Shown here one piece after another: positions 18,154 through 27,602 of a DNA stretch of 64,000 nucleotides. Under the pieces are notes generated by a model that worked only from the letters and a program-made list of their open reading frames with translations, had not been told where the DNA came from and did not search any database. The DNA is taken from contig CAYLUQ010000001.1 in NCBI GenBank assembly GCA_964386915.1, positions 124,001-188,000 of the forward strand, read 5' to 3'. Origin of the DNA: JADHMP01 sp964386915. Lineage in GTDB: Bacteria > Bacteroidota > Bacteroidia > Flavobacteriales > Flavobacteriaceae. The position numbers and the translations under genes were made by a program. Every line of letters begins with the position of its first letter. The stretch's first letter is position 1.

Positions 18154-20298
18154 TTATTTATTTTTTTCCGGACGATCTTTTCGCTCTGGACGTGGCATAA
18201 GCGCTTTTCGTGATACTTTGGGTTTTCTCGTTTTAGGATCAATGCCAAAATATTTCACTTCAAACGTATCTCCCACGTTCACCTCATCGGTTACTTTATC
18301 AATGCGGTCCCAAGAAATTTCCGAAATGTGTAATAAAATTTCATTGCCTGGCACAAATTCAACAACAGCACCAAATTCTAAAATTTTGATCACGGTCACT
18401 TCATATACATTGCCTACTTCAGGTGTAAAAGTGATGTTGTCAATTTTTTGAATTACAGCATCAATTTTTTCTTGGTCAACCCCTAAAATTTCAATTACTC
18501 CAAAATCACCTTCTTCTTCAATAACAATAGTGGTTCCGGTTTCTTTTTGCATTTCTTGAATAACCTTTCCGCTTGGGCCAATAACAGCTCCAATAAATTT
18601 ATTTGGAATAGTGATTTTAACCATTTTAGGCGCATGAGCTTTAACATCTGCGTTGGGCGTTGCAATGGTGTCGGTGAGGTGTTTTAAGATATGTAACCTT
18701 CCCGCTTTGGCTTGTTCTAGGGCTTCTTCTAAAATAGCATAGGATAAGCCTTTAATTTTAATATCCATTTGGCAAGCCGTAATTCCATTTTCCGTTCCGG
18801 TAACTTTAAAATCCATATCGCCTAAGTGGTCTTCATCGCCCAAAATATCAGAAAGAACGGCATATTTATCTCCTTCAGAAATGAGTCCCATGGCTATTCC
18901 TGAAACAGGATTTGAAATTTGAACCCCAGCATCCATAAGCGACATTGTTCCGGCGCAAACGGTAGCCATAGAAGAGGATCCATTAGATTCCAATACTTCA
19001 GAAACTACTCTAACGGTATAAGGACAATCAGCCGGCATCACCTTTTTCAAAGCGCGTTGAGCTAAATTTCCATGTCCCACTTCTCTTCTAGATGTTCCTC
19101 TAAGAGGTCTGGCTTCTCCGGTTGAAAAGGGTGGGAAATTATAGTGTAAATAGAACGTTTCTTCTCCTTGTTCAGTTGGCAAATCAATCACATTAGCTTC
19201 TCTAGAGGTTCCAAGCGTTACTGTGGCCAAGGCCTGTGTTTCTCCCCTCGTAAAAATTGAAGAACCGTGTGTTGAGGGCAAATAGTCAACTTCACACCAA
19301 ATGGGTCTAATATCGGTTGTTTTTCTTCCGTCAAGACGAAGCCCTTCATTAAGGGTTAGATCTCTCACGGCTTTTTTCTGAGAATCTTTTATGTATCGAC
19401 CAATCAATTCTTGTTTTTCCTCTAGCTCTTCTTCAGTGAAAGTGGCCAAAAGGGCATCTTTAATTTCTCCAAAAGCTTCTGAGCGTTCTGCTTTGCTAAG
19501 TCCCTTTTTGGCAACGGCATAAAATTGGTCATAGGTTTCTTCCGCAATTTTAGCAGCTAGAGACTCGTCTTGTGCCTCCTCTTCATAGGTGCGGGTTTCT
19601 TTTTTGCCCACTGCTTGAGCAAGCGCTTCTTGCGCTTTAATTTGGTCTTTAATTGCTTCGTGGCCAAAGGCAATGGCAGCAACCATTTCGGCTTCAGATA
19701 TTTCATTAAATTCTCCTTCTACCATGGCTACAGAATCTTCGCTGGCACCAATCATGATGTCAATATCAGATTCAGCTAATTGTGCTTTGCTGGGGTTTAC
19801 AATAAAATTGCCTTCCACTCTACCTACACGTACTTCAGAAATAGGATATTCAAAAGGAATGTCGGAAAGTTGAATGGCAGCAGAGGCGGCTAATCCGGCA
19901 AGGGCATCTGGCATAACATTTTCATCATGCGACATGAGTTGAATCATGATTTGGGTTTCGGCATGATAGTCGCTTGGAAAAAGAGGTCTAAGAACGCGGT
20001 CAACAAGGCGCATCGTTAAAATTTCTTCATTGCTGGGTCTTGCTTCTCGTTTAAAAAAGCCTCCTGGAAAACGTCCAGCGGCAGCAAATTTTTCACGATA
20101 ATCTACCGTGAGGGGAAGAAAGTCAACTGGGCTAGCTTGTCTGGCAGAAACGGCAGTGGCTAAGAGCATGCAGTTTCCCATTCGCACTACAACAGAGCCA
20201 TCGGCTTGTTTGGCGAGTTTTCCGGTTTCTAAAGTAATTGTTCGTCCATCTTTAAGACGAATTTCTTGTTGGAATGTTTTTGGTGTCATTTTTTTCAT
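18154..20298 (-). CDS. pnp: Polyribonucleotide nucleotidyltransferase (PNPase)
   Basis: Phosphorolytic 3'-5' exoribonuclease of RNA turnover. Two RNase PH-like domains (residues ~15-240 and ~325-560), a KH domain with the [10 protein letters not shown] loop (~575-640) and a C-terminal S1 domain (~645-705) make up the full 714-residue protein. A second in-frame ATG is three codons in. It lies 92 bases downstream of rpsO on the same strand, the same rpsO-pnp order as in many bacteria. Confidence 0.96.
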   Translation of the reverse strand: MKKMTPKTFQQEIRLKDGRTITLETGKLAKQADGSVVVRMGNCMLLATAVSARQASPVDFLPLTVDYREKFAAAGRFPGGFFKREARPSNEEILTMRLVDRVLRPLFPSDYHAETQIMIQLMSHDENVMPDALAGLAASAAIQLSDIPFEYPISEVRVGRVEGNFIVNPSKAQLAESDIDIMIGASEDSVAMVEGEFNEISEAEMVAAIAFGHEAIKDQIKAQEALAQAVGKKETRTYEEEAQDESLAAKIAEETYDQFYAVAKKGLSKAERSEAFGEIKDALLATFTEEELEEKQELIGRYIKDSQKKAVRDLTLNEGLRLDGRKTTDIRPIWCEVDYLPSTHGSSIFTRGETQALATVTLGTSREANVIDLPTEQGEETFYLHYNFPPFSTGEARPLRGTSRREVGHGNLAQRALKKVMPADCPYTVRVVSEVLESNGSSSMATVCAGTMSLMDAGVQISNPVSGIAMGLISEGDKYAVLSDILGDEDHLGDMDFKVTGTENGITACQMDIKIKGLSYAILEEALEQAKAGRLHILKHLTDTIATPNADVKAHAPKMVKITIPNKFIGAVIGPSGKVIQEMQKETGTTIVIEEEGDFGVIEILGVDQEKIDAVIQKIDNITFTPEVGNVYEVTVIKILEFGAVVEFVPGNEILLHISEISWDRIDKVTDEVNVGDTFEVKYFGIDPKTRKPKVSRKALMPRPERKDRPEKNK

Positions 20299-20349
20299 TT
20301 TGGTTAAACCTAAAAGTGGTGTTGTGTGTTGTTAGGCAACCAATGAAAA

Positions 20350-20365
20350 ACTTGATTCAGCAAGT
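20350..20365 (-). terminator. Weak hairpin between rpsO and pnp
   Basis: On the minus strand ACTTG pairs with CAAGT around six bases and is followed by TTTT. The stem is only five pairs, so it may be a partial terminator or a processing site in the rpsO-pnp transcript. Confidence 0.3.
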
Positions 20366-20390
20366 ATAATATCTCTGAGGAGCGTTTTTT

Positions 20391-20660
20391 TTATTTACGG
20401 ATTTTCAATTCCTTGATAAGCGCTCTGTAGCGTTCAATATCTTTGGCTTTTAAATAATCCAATTGGCGTCTTCTTTTACCTACTAAACGCACCAAAGAAC
20501 GCTCTGTATTAAAATCTTTTTGATTCTTTTTAAGATGGTTTGAAAGGTGGTTAATACGGTGGGTGAACAACGCAATTTGGCCCTCTGTAGAACCTGTGTT
20601 TTGGGCAGAGGAACCGTGTTTTTTAAATATTTCTTCTTTAATTTCTTTTGTTAAATACAT
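20391..20660 (-). CDS. rpsO: 30S ribosomal protein S15
   Basis: Binds the central domain of 16S rRNA and bridges to the 50S subunit. 89 residues with the conserved GSTEGQIALFTHRINHL and LVGKRRRQLDYLK segments. Upstream of pnp on the same strand; its own promoter should lie in the 90 bases between it and accD. Confidence 0.97.
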   Translation of the reverse strand: MYLTKEIKEEIFKKHGSSAQNTGSTEGQIALFTHRINHLSNHLKKNQKDFNTERSLVRLVGKRRRQLDYLKAKDIERYRALIKELKIRK

Positions 20661-20750
20661 GCCAATATTATTTAAATGATTCTTATGTATGTTCTTTTAA
20701 GCCCGGCAAAGATAAGAATACTTCTCAATTAATGCTTATTCTTCGCTTTT

Positions 20751-21608
20751 TTAATCTCGAATGGGTTGATTTTGAATTAAGTCAATGTAAAGATTGATTT
20801 TATCTTTCAATTCTTTGCGGTGTGAAATGAAGTCCAAAAACCCTTTTTCCAATTGAAATTCACTGGTTTGGAAGCCTTCTGGCAATTCTTGACCCGTAGT
20901 ATCTTTAACCACTCTAGGTCCAGCAAAGGCAATAAGAGCACCCGGTTCAGCAATATTAATGTCACCCAACATAGCAAAAGAAGCTGTGGTCCCTCCCGTG
21001 GTAGGGTCTGTGCAAAGCGATATATAAGGCAATTTTGCTTCTGCTAATTGGGATAATTTGGCGGAGGTTTTTGCCATTTGCATTAACGAGGTGGCTGATT
21101 CCATCATGCGAGCCCCTCCTGATTTAGAAATAATCAAAAGCGGACAATTATGTTTAAGTGCGAGGTCAACGGCACGAGCAATTTTTTCTCCTACCACTGA
21201 GCCCATTGACCCACCAATAAAAGTAAAATCCATGCAGGCAATAACAAGATCTTTTCCCTTTGAAGGGCCAATAGCATAGCGAAGTGCGTCATTCAACCCA
21301 CTTTTTTTGTGGGCTTCTTTTAAACGATTGATATATTTTTTGGAATCTTCAAATTTGAGAAAGTCCTTGGATCTCAGGTTAAAATCAAATTCCTCAAACT
21401 GGTTATTGTCAAAAAGAATTTCAAAATATTCCTTGCTTCCAATATGCACATGATAGTCGTCTTCTGGACTTACATATTGGTTTTGAGCCAATTCTTGGGT
21501 TTCTACTACCTTACCAGTAGGCGTTTTATACCAAAGGCCTTTGGGGATATCCTTTTTTTCTTCTGTTTTGGTTTGAATCCCTTTTTCACGTCGTTTAAAC
21601 CAACTCAT
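20751..21608 (-). CDS. accD: Acetyl-CoA carboxylase carboxyltransferase subunit beta, without the zinc finger cysteines
   Basis: Transfers the carboxyl group from biotin to acetyl-CoA in the first step of fatty acid synthesis, together with AccA. The crotonase-like core is clear ([50 protein letters not shown]). The N-terminal region that normally carries a four-cysteine zinc finger reads [13 protein letters not shown]...[12 protein letters not shown] with all four ligands replaced. The protein has only three cysteines, all in the core. 285 residues. Own promoter with -7 at 21625-21632. Confidence 0.95.
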   Translation of the reverse strand: MSWFKRREKGIQTKTEEKKDIPKGLWYKTPTGKVVETQELAQNQYVSPEDDYHVHIGSKEYFEILFDNNQFEEFDFNLRSKDFLKFEDSKKYINRLKEAHKKSGLNDALRYAIGPSKGKDLVIACMDFTFIGGSMGSVVGEKIARAVDLALKHNCPLLIISKSGGARMMESATSLMQMAKTSAKLSQLAEAKLPYISLCTDPTTGGTTASFAMLGDINIAEPGALIAFAGPRVVKDTTGQELPEGFQTSEFQLEKGFLDFISHRKELKDKINLYIDLIQNQPIRD

Positions 21609-21624
21609 GCTAGAAGTATTTGTT

Positions 21625-21632
21625 CAAATATA
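21625..21632 (-). promoter_or_regulatory. Putative -7 element of accD
   Basis: TATATTTG on the minus strand within the 36-base gap between fbaA and accD, 16 bases before the accD ATG. Exact TAnnTTTG match. Confidence 0.55.
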
Positions 21633-21644
21633 TAAAAACCCTTT

Positions 21645-22712
21645 TTATAAGGTGTTGATATTGTTCAGGTCTTGAAAAGCCTGTTCTAGTCGCTTTCTAA
21701 AGGTATCTTCTCCCAATCGGAGCCATTTTCGCGGATCGTAATATTTTTTGTTTGGATTTTCAGCACCTTCCGGATTTCCGATTTGCGTTTTTAGATAGTC
21801 TATGTTTTCGGTCATATAGTCTCTAATGCCCTCTGTGAAAGCAAATTGCAAGTCGGTATCAATATTCATTTTAATAACACCATATCCAATAGACTCCTCA
21901 ATTTCGGCTTGTGAAGAACCCGAACCACCATGAAAAACAAAGTCTACAGTGTTTTCAGGCAAATTGTATTTTTTGCTGATATATTCTTGCGAATTTTTGA
22001 GGATTTTAGGGGTCAATTTTACGTTTCCGGGTTTGTATACCCCATGCACATTTCCGAAGGCAGCAGCCACCGTAAATTGGTCACTTATTTTGCTTAATTC
22101 TTCAAAGGCATAGGCAACTTCTTCAGGTTGGGTGTAGAGTTTAGAAACATCTACGTCTGAATTGTCAACCCCATCTTCTTCTCCACCGGTAATACCCAGT
22201 TCAATTTCTAGGGTCATGTCCATTTTTTTCATGCGCGCTAGATAGTCTTTACACACCGCGATATTTTCTTCGAGAGGCTCTTCAGAAAGATCAATCATAT
22301 GTGAGCTAAAAAGGGACTTGCCGTGTTGCGCATAAAATTCTTCACTGGCGGTAAGCAAACCGTCTATCCACGGTAATAAATTTTTGGCGCAATGGTCAGT
22401 GTGCAAAATAACACGGGCACCATAGCGAGGTGCTAATTCGTGTATGTGTAGGGCTCCGGCAATGGCACCAGCAATTGCGGCTTCTTGGTTGTTGTTAGAC
22501 AATCCTTTTCCGGCATTAAATTGAGCACCACCGTTAGAAAACTGAATAATCACCGGACTGTTGAGGGCAGCGGCAGTTTCTAAAACAGCGTTAATAGTGT
22601 TGTTTCCAGTAACGTTTACGGCGGGTAGCGCAAATTTCTTTTCTTTCGCAAGGGCGAAAACTTCTTGTACTTGTCTGCCTGTGAGGACACCGGCAGGGAT
22701 ATCATTTTTCAT
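21645..22712 (-). CDS. fbaA: Fructose-bisphosphate aldolase, class II
   Basis: Zinc-dependent aldolase of glycolysis and gluconeogenesis. The metal site HTDHCAK, the glycine-rich phosphate loop FHGGSGSS and the NIDTDLQFAF segment are intact. 355 residues, the size of the class IIA (E. coli FbaA) group. Ahead of accD on the same strand. Its promoter element lies 17 bases upstream. Confidence 0.96.
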   Translation of the reverse strand: MKNDIPAGVLTGRQVQEVFALAKEKKFALPAVNVTGNNTINAVLETAAALNSPVIIQFSNGGAQFNAGKGLSNNNQEAAIAGAIAGALHIHELAPRYGARVILHTDHCAKNLLPWIDGLLTASEEFYAQHGKSLFSSHMIDLSEEPLEENIAVCKDYLARMKKMDMTLEIELGITGGEEDGVDNSDVDVSKLYTQPEEVAYAFEELSKISDQFTVAAAFGNVHGVYKPGNVKLTPKILKNSQEYISKKYNLPENTVDFVFHGGSGSSQAEIEESIGYGVIKMNIDTDLQFAFTEGIRDYMTENIDYLKTQIGNPEGAENPNKKYYDPRKWLRLGEDTFRKRLEQAFQDLNNINTL

Positions 22713-22728
22713 TCAAATTGGTTTGGGG

Positions 22729-22736
22729 CAAAAATA
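22729..22736 (-). promoter_or_regulatory. Putative -7 element of fbaA
   Basis: TATTTTTG on the minus strand in the 39-base gap between tamL and fbaA. Exact TAnnTTTG match. Confidence 0.5.
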
Positions 22737-22751
22737 TTAAACTTTTTTATT

Positions 22752-25301
22752 TTAGAAGGGATAATTGATGCCGATGTTAAATACAGCCTTGCGGAGGCTA
22801 AAGTCCGTACCCCAACGATCGGCTACAGGGAGTGCAGGGTTATAGGTTTTAAGACCAGTGTCAAATCGAATCACAAAAAAGTCAAAATCATAGCGCAGGC
22901 CAAATCCAGTGCCAAGGGCTAGTTCAGCCAAATCTTGCCACCCTTCAAAACGCATGGCGGGGTCTTCAACGGCATCCCAAAGATTCCATATATTGCCTAA
23001 ATCAGCAAATAAAGCACCATTTAACTCAGCAATTAGGGGAAAACGATATTCAAAGTTGAAAGCTAACTTAAAATTAGCCTCGTTAAACTCATTGATGTTG
23101 CTGCTACTTCCAGGGCCTAACTTATAGGCTTTCCATGCCCTGTTGTCGTTGGTTCCACCTGAAAAAAACGAGCGTGTGAAAGGAATATTATTGGCGTTTC
23201 CATAGGGAATGGCCACACCCCCAAAAAAGTGAAAAGCAATAATGCGTTGTCTTCCCACCCGCCAATGTTTGATATAGTCTAATTCTGTTTTAAAATATTG
23301 AGAGGGAGACACCCCATAGAGCGCAACACTTTCAGCGGTGAGTTCACCAGGGTTTTTTTGGAGTAATTTATTCAACAAACCCCCTACCCAATCAGTTTTC
23401 CATCGCAATTGATAAAAGGTTTCATCAAAAATATTTTCTTGTGTATTGGTGTTAAAACTGAAGGAAGACCCCAAAATGAGGTTATTAGCCGTTAAACGAT
23501 CCCATCTTTCTTGCACGCCATTCACTGTTTGAAAGGCAGGACTATCAGCTCTCAAGGGGGTTTCTTCATTTAAAACAGCCTCCATAAAGGCATCTGTGCC
23601 TTCCGGAATGTTTAAATTATTGTCTCGATCTAACCAATCTTGTGGGAGAGCGAGCTCAGCCGCAATAGCATTTAGTCGATCGTATGAATTTCTGTAAACA
23701 TTAAAATAGTTGGAAATGTTTTGGTTGTTGATAAATTCTAGATCAACAAGCTTAAAAGCAAACTGATTTTTGGTGTTGGGTTTCCAATCAAATTGATAAA
23801 TACCTGTAAAAAATTGTTTGTCTAAACCGATGTTTTTTTGGTAGCTAGTTCCCACTATGAGGTTGGTTTGGGGATACATTCTTTTGGGGATAAGATCGCC
23901 TTTCACAAAGGGCAACACAATTCTGGGCATTGTGATCTTTGCGTCGGAACTAAATTCAAATAAATTAAAAAAGCGATCTTGATCTTGTGCAATATCTCTT
24001 GAAGCGCCCAGATTTGTTTTTAATCCCAATTTTAAAAGCGTAGCTCTTTTAAATACATTTCGAATGCCCAAACCTCCTCCTAGTCCAATACCAAAATCTT
24101 GAATGTTGGAATGCGATAGGTCTACATCAAAATCTAAGGAAAAGCGTTCTTTGGGGGTTAAAAAAACCAAAGCCTTTAAAGCAGAAGTGTCCTTTTCCAT
24201 AGGGGAGTAGGTTATGCTGGGATATTTGAAATTTTTGAGATTGGTAAAGTAGCGATAGGTGGCTGTTCGTTCTTCTTCGCTGTAGGGTTCATTTTTTTGG
24301 ATTAAAATTCCAGAGGTTAAGGCTTGTGGTTTGTAGTTTAGCTTTCCATCAGAAAAAATGGTATAGCCATTATATTCTAAAGAATCTGAAAACCGTTGAA
24401 ATAAATTTCCTTCTTGCACATCGTTAACATAAAGGTCAATTTCTTTAACCTCTCTCATTCGATAGGGAATTGTTCTAAGGGAATCATTGATTCGGGTGGT
24501 AGGGTTTTTAATTTCTATGGTGACCGGAATGGTGAGGTCTTTTCCTGTGCTGTCTATGGCTGCAATAAATTTCAGGCTGCTTTGCTGAAAATTATAGATT
24601 CCATTATTTCTAAAGAGCGAAATGAGGCGTTCTCGTTCTCGATCAAAATTTTTCACCTCGAAAGGGGCTCCTTGTTCAATCCACTGATCCTTTACATTTT
24701 GCTCATAAATAGTTTTTATGGCAGCACTTTCACTCGCTAGGGTAATGGCATCAATCAGGTATTTTTCTTTGGGTTGAATGGCATAGACCAGGGCAATTTG
24801 ATTGGCTTTGATTGGGATTTTTTCTGTAGTTACATCCACATCAAAATAGCCTAAGTTTTTATAATATTGTGTGATTCTTTTTACTGATCTATCTATGGCT
24901 AAACTGTCTTCCAACACTGGAGGTTCTCCCACTTTTTTAAGCCACTGATGAAATTTAATTACACTTTTTTCTAGAGCATAAACTTGTTTTTCTGAAAGCA
25001 GTTTATCAAGATGTTTTTTTCTCAGAGGTTTCTTTTGGAGCCAATTTTGAAATAACAATTCCGGATTAGGATGTGCTCTTTCATAGAGTCTTAAACGAAG
25101 GGGTACTCCCAAAAGACGTTGATTGGGTTTTGTGGTGATAACCAAATTAACCGGATCGTTTTTGAGGGGGAGAGCATTGTGTAAAATTCTATTTTCAACT
25201 ATCAATCGTTGGTTTCCTTCCCATTTTCTATGCACCACGCAACCCGAAAGAAATAGGCTCAGACTAAAAAGAATGGTTAATTTTGCAAAGAAGTGATTCA
25301 A
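22752..25301 (-). CDS. tamL: BamA/TamA-like outer-membrane lipoprotein (TamL type)
   Basis: 849-residue Omp85-superfamily protein. It has a lipoprotein signal (lipobox LSGC, Cys21) instead of an ordinary signal peptide, POTRA-like periplasmic repeats (~residues 40-380) and a C-terminal 16-strand-like barrel ending in Phe (GINYPF). Lipid-anchored TamA relatives are known from Bacteroidota as TamL and are thought to help insert outer-membrane proteins, together with a TamB. The start is TTG at 25301: a stop codon lies five codons upstream and no ATG precedes the signal sequence. Only 36 bases separate it from the divergent rRNA methyltransferase gene. Confidence 0.82.
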   Translation of the reverse strand: MNHFFAKLTILFSLSLFLSGCVVHRKWEGNQRLIVENRILHNALPLKNDPVNLVITTKPNQRLLGVPLRLRLYERAHPNPELLFQNWLQKKPLRKKHLDKLLSEKQVYALEKSVIKFHQWLKKVGEPPVLEDSLAIDRSVKRITQYYKNLGYFDVDVTTEKIPIKANQIALVYAIQPKEKYLIDAITLASESAAIKTIYEQNVKDQWIEQGAPFEVKNFDRERERLISLFRNNGIYNFQQSSLKFIAAIDSTGKDLTIPVTIEIKNPTTRINDSLRTIPYRMREVKEIDLYVNDVQEGNLFQRFSDSLEYNGYTIFSDGKLNYKPQALTSGILIQKNEPYSEEERTATYRYFTNLKNFKYPSITYSPMEKDTSALKALVFLTPKERFSLDFDVDLSHSNIQDFGIGLGGGLGIRNVFKRATLLKLGLKTNLGASRDIAQDQDRFFNLFEFSSDAKITMPRIVLPFVKGDLIPKRMYPQTNLIVGTSYQKNIGLDKQFFTGIYQFDWKPNTKNQFAFKLVDLEFINNQNISNYFNVYRNSYDRLNAIAAELALPQDWLDRDNNLNIPEGTDAFMEAVLNEETPLRADSPAFQTVNGVQERWDRLTANNLILGSSFSFNTNTQENIFDETFYQLRWKTDWVGGLLNKLLQKNPGELTAESVALYGVSPSQYFKTELDYIKHWRVGRQRIIAFHFFGGVAIPYGNANNIPFTRSFFSGGTNDNRAWKAYKLGPGSSSNINEFNEANFKLAFNFEYRFPLIAELNGALFADLGNIWNLWDAVEDPAMRFEGWQDLAELALGTGFGLRYDFDFFVIRFDTGLKTYNPALPVADRWGTDFSLRKAVFNIGINYPF

Positions 25302-25319
25302 CGTATGGAAGATTTACTT

Positions 25320-25327
25320 CAAAAATA
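25320..25327 (-). promoter_or_regulatory. Putative -7 element of tamL
   Basis: TATTTTTG on the minus strand, inside the 36-base divergent spacer, 18 bases upstream of the TTG start. Exact TAnnTTTG match. Confidence 0.5.
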
Positions 25328-25337
25328 ATCCTTTTTT

Positions 25338-26054
25338 ATGCTCTCTAACAAGCTACGCAAACAAATCCAACAACTTAATCGTAAAAAATACCGCCAACAA
25401 TGGGGGCTTTTTGTTGCAGAGGGAGAAAAAGTGGTGCAAGATTTACTTGCCGCTCACTATGTGCCGGTCCATTTACTTGCCACCAAGCCCTATGAAAATT
25501 TGGAGACCATTTCAATCTCCAACGCACAAATGAGGTCTATTTCCCATTTTGCTACACCAAGTCCACTTTTGGGCGTGTTTGAACTCCCGCAAACGGCAAT
25601 AAAAACTCCAACTTCCTTTCATTTGGTATTAGATCAAATTAAAGACCCCGGCAATTTGGGCACGCTCATTAGGCTTTCCGATTGGTATGGTCTTAACGAT
25701 TTGGTATGCAGTTTGGATAGTGTTGATTGCTATAATCCCAAAGTAGTGCAGGCCAGTATGGGTTCAATTGCACGGGTGCAGATACACTATTGTTCTTTAG
25801 AAAACCACTTAAAGTCCTTGGCAGGGCCAATTTATTTTGCCGATTTAAACGGAGCCTCTCTCTATGCGCAGCCCTTGCAGACCAAAGGAGCTTTGGTTTT
25901 AGGTAGTGAATCTCACGGCATATCTCCAGCGCTCTATGAGGTGGCTCATCAGGCTTTGACCATTTCCAAACAAAATAAAAATAAAGCTTGTGTGGAAAGT
26001 CTCAATGTGGCAGTTGCCGGAGCTATTTTTCTACACGAATTTTTTAGACCCTAG
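25338..26054 (+). CDS. TrmH/SpoU-family RNA 2'-O-methyltransferase
   Basis: SPOUT-fold methyltransferase of 238 residues with an N-terminal substrate-binding part and the three family motifs: KDPGNLGTLIRLSDW (motif 1), LVLGSESHGIS (motif 2) and VESLNVAVAGAIFLHE (motif 3). These form the knotted SAM site. The target RNA is not decidable from sequence. It is distinct from rlmB further along the window. Its stop is one base from the stop of the convergent porT gene. Confidence 0.88.
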   Translation: MLSNKLRKQIQQLNRKKYRQQWGLFVAEGEKVVQDLLAAHYVPVHLLATKPYENLETISISNAQMRSISHFATPSPLLGVFELPQTAIKTPTSFHLVLDQIKDPGNLGTLIRLSDWYGLNDLVCSLDSVDCYNPKVVQASMGSIARVQIHYCSLENHLKSLAGPIYFADLNGASLYAQPLQTKGALVLGSESHGISPALYEVAHQALTISKQNKNKACVESLNVAVAGAIFLHEFFRP

Positions 26055-26055
26055 G

Positions 26056-26790
26056 CTATTCAAAGGTGAGGTTGATGGCAAAACCTCTACTCAACATTTT
26101 GGTTATTTTACCGGTCCAAGGGCTATTGGGATCTTCATCGGGTAGTATTTCATTTTGAAGAGAAAAAATTCCCCTTATAGACGGAGAAAATTTAAAGTAG
26201 ACTAAATAGAAATCGAAGCCTAATCCTAATTCATAATTTAGGTTTTGTGTGGTTGTTCGAAAAACATTGCTACGGTTGTCGTCTCGATTTTTGGCGTTGC
26301 TAGACAAGTTAAAATCGGTAGAAATACCCGTGAGTAAAAAAGGCCTATAATTATTTATGCGTCTCACATTGATTTTTAACATTAAAGGCAAATGAATAAA
26401 GGTAGATTTGAGCTCTCTTATCTGATCGCTCTCTTTTTCAAACTCTGAAAAGGGGGGATAGATTAAGTCTCTTTGCGAATAATAGAGCCCTGGTTCCAAT
26501 CTTAAATTAAAAAATTCGTTGAGGCGCAAATCTCCAATTAAGCCTACATTAAATCCGGCTTTAGTTTCTACGGCAATGTCTTTATAGTTGAGGTCGGTAT
26601 AATATTCTGGTATATATTCAAATTTAAAATCATATTGATTGGTACCTAAAAAATAGCCGTAGTGCACTGTTCTTTTGTCAAAATTTGGCAAATTGATAAC
26701 ACGTTCTCTCAGGGTAGGATATTGGCCAAAGCTCAAAAACAGCCCTCCTAAAAGCGCAAAGAAAAAAGAATAGTTACGGTTTATATGCAC
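26056..26790 (-). CDS. porT: Type IX secretion / gliding protein PorT
   Basis: Outer-membrane beta-barrel-like protein of ~244 residues, with an N-terminal hydrophobic signal (NYSFFFALLGGLFLSFGQ) and alternating strands rich in Tyr/Phe ending LTFE. Size, N-terminal pattern (YPTLRERVINLPNFDKRTVHYGYFLG) and position directly after ubiE match PorT/SprT of Bacteroidota, needed for type IX secretion. No ATG is available: TTG at 26805 or GTG at 26790; GTG gives the more normal signal peptide. Either way it overlaps the ubiE stop. Confidence 0.82.
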   Translation of the reverse strand: MHINRNYSFFFALLGGLFLSFGQYPTLRERVINLPNFDKRTVHYGYFLGTNQYDFKFEYIPEYYTDLNYKDIAVETKAGFNVGLIGDLRLNEFFNLRLEPGLYYSQRDLIYPPFSEFEKESDQIRELKSTFIHLPLMLKINVRRINNYRPFLLTGISTDFNLSSNAKNRDDNRSNVFRTTTQNLNYELGLGFDFYLVYFKFSPSIRGIFSLQNEILPDEDPNSPWTGKITKMLSRGFAINLTFE

Positions 26791-27505
26791 AATAAATGGA
26801 AGCAACCCCTAGGGTTTGTGGATTGTCTTCAATATCTATAAACCCATTTTTTCCCAAAATATTGTTGAAGGCTTGTCCACATGGAAATGCTGCTGCAGAA
26901 TCAGACAAATAACGATAGGCAGAACCATCTTTGGCCAAGAGCTTTCCAAATAGCGGCAAAAGGGTTTGGGTGTAGCGTTCATAACCCCAACGGAGCACTT
27001 TGTTTTGAGGAACAGCGGTTTCTAAAATGACTAAAATTCCCTGGGGCTTTAAGACACGCCAAATTTCTTGTAATCCTCGGTCAAGATTTTCAAAATTACG
27101 CACCCCAAAGGCAACGGTTACCGCTTCAAAAGACTGATCTTCAAAGGGAAGGTTTTCAGAGTCACCCAATTGCAAATCAATTTTATCGGATAATTTTTTC
27201 TGTTTTATTTTTTCTTCCCCCACGGCAAGCATATTAGGCGCAATATCGAGTCCAATAATTTGATTTGCTTTAGTTGCAGTTAGGGCAATGGCCAAATCGG
27301 CTGTTCCGGTTGCAATGTCTAATATCTTTTCTGGATTTTGGCGCCCCACTTTTTGGACCACGCGCTTTCTCCATTGCAAATCAATACCCAGCGTAATGAT
27401 TCTGTTTAGCCCGTCATAATGATCTGCAATATGATCAAACATTTGTGTGACCTGCTCCTTTTTAGAGCTGTCTTGGTCTTGAAATGGTTTGAGATTTTTG
27501 TGCAT
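26774..27505 (-). CDS. ubiE: Demethylmenaquinone (ubiquinone/menaquinone) C-methyltransferase
   Basis: SAM-dependent C-methyltransferase for the last step of menaquinone synthesis. 243 residues with motif I ILDIATGTADLAIAL, the IGLDIAPNML acidic strand, FEAVTVAFGVRNFENL and GILVILETAVP. The frame is open to 27550 but the first 15 codons are non-family sequence; ATG at 27505 fits. A TATCTTTG element at 27514-27521 would put transcription start almost on this ATG. Followed by overlapping porT. Confidence 0.93.
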   Translation of the reverse strand: MHKNLKPFQDQDSSKKEQVTQMFDHIADHYDGLNRIITLGIDLQWRKRVVQKVGRQNPEKILDIATGTADLAIALTATKANQIIGLDIAPNMLAVGEEKIKQKKLSDKIDLQLGDSENLPFEDQSFEAVTVAFGVRNFENLDRGLQEIWRVLKPQGILVILETAVPQNKVLRWGYERYTQTLLPLFGKLLAKDGSAYRYLSDSAAAFPCGQAFNNILGKNGFIDIEDNPQTLGVASIYCAYKP

Positions 27506-27513
27506 GATGGCGG

Positions 27514-27521
27514 CAAAGATA
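27514..27521 (-). promoter_or_regulatory. Putative -7 element of ubiE-porT
   Basis: TATCTTTG on the minus strand, only eight bases before the ubiE ATG, so the mRNA would be nearly leaderless. Exact TAnnTTTG match. Confidence 0.45.
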
Positions 27522-27575
27522 CGGAATTCTAAATGCCAAAAAAGACTCAAAAGCTAGGAGGGAGGGTTAAATTTG

Positions 27576-27583
27576 TATATTTG
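27576..27583 (+). promoter_or_regulatory. Putative -7 element of trkA-trkH
   Basis: TATATTTG, 19 bases before the trkA ATG at 27603, in the divergent gap with ubiE. Exact TAnnTTTG match; no good -33 box. Confidence 0.5.
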
Positions 27584-27602
27584 TACTGTTTTTTCACTCT
27601 CT

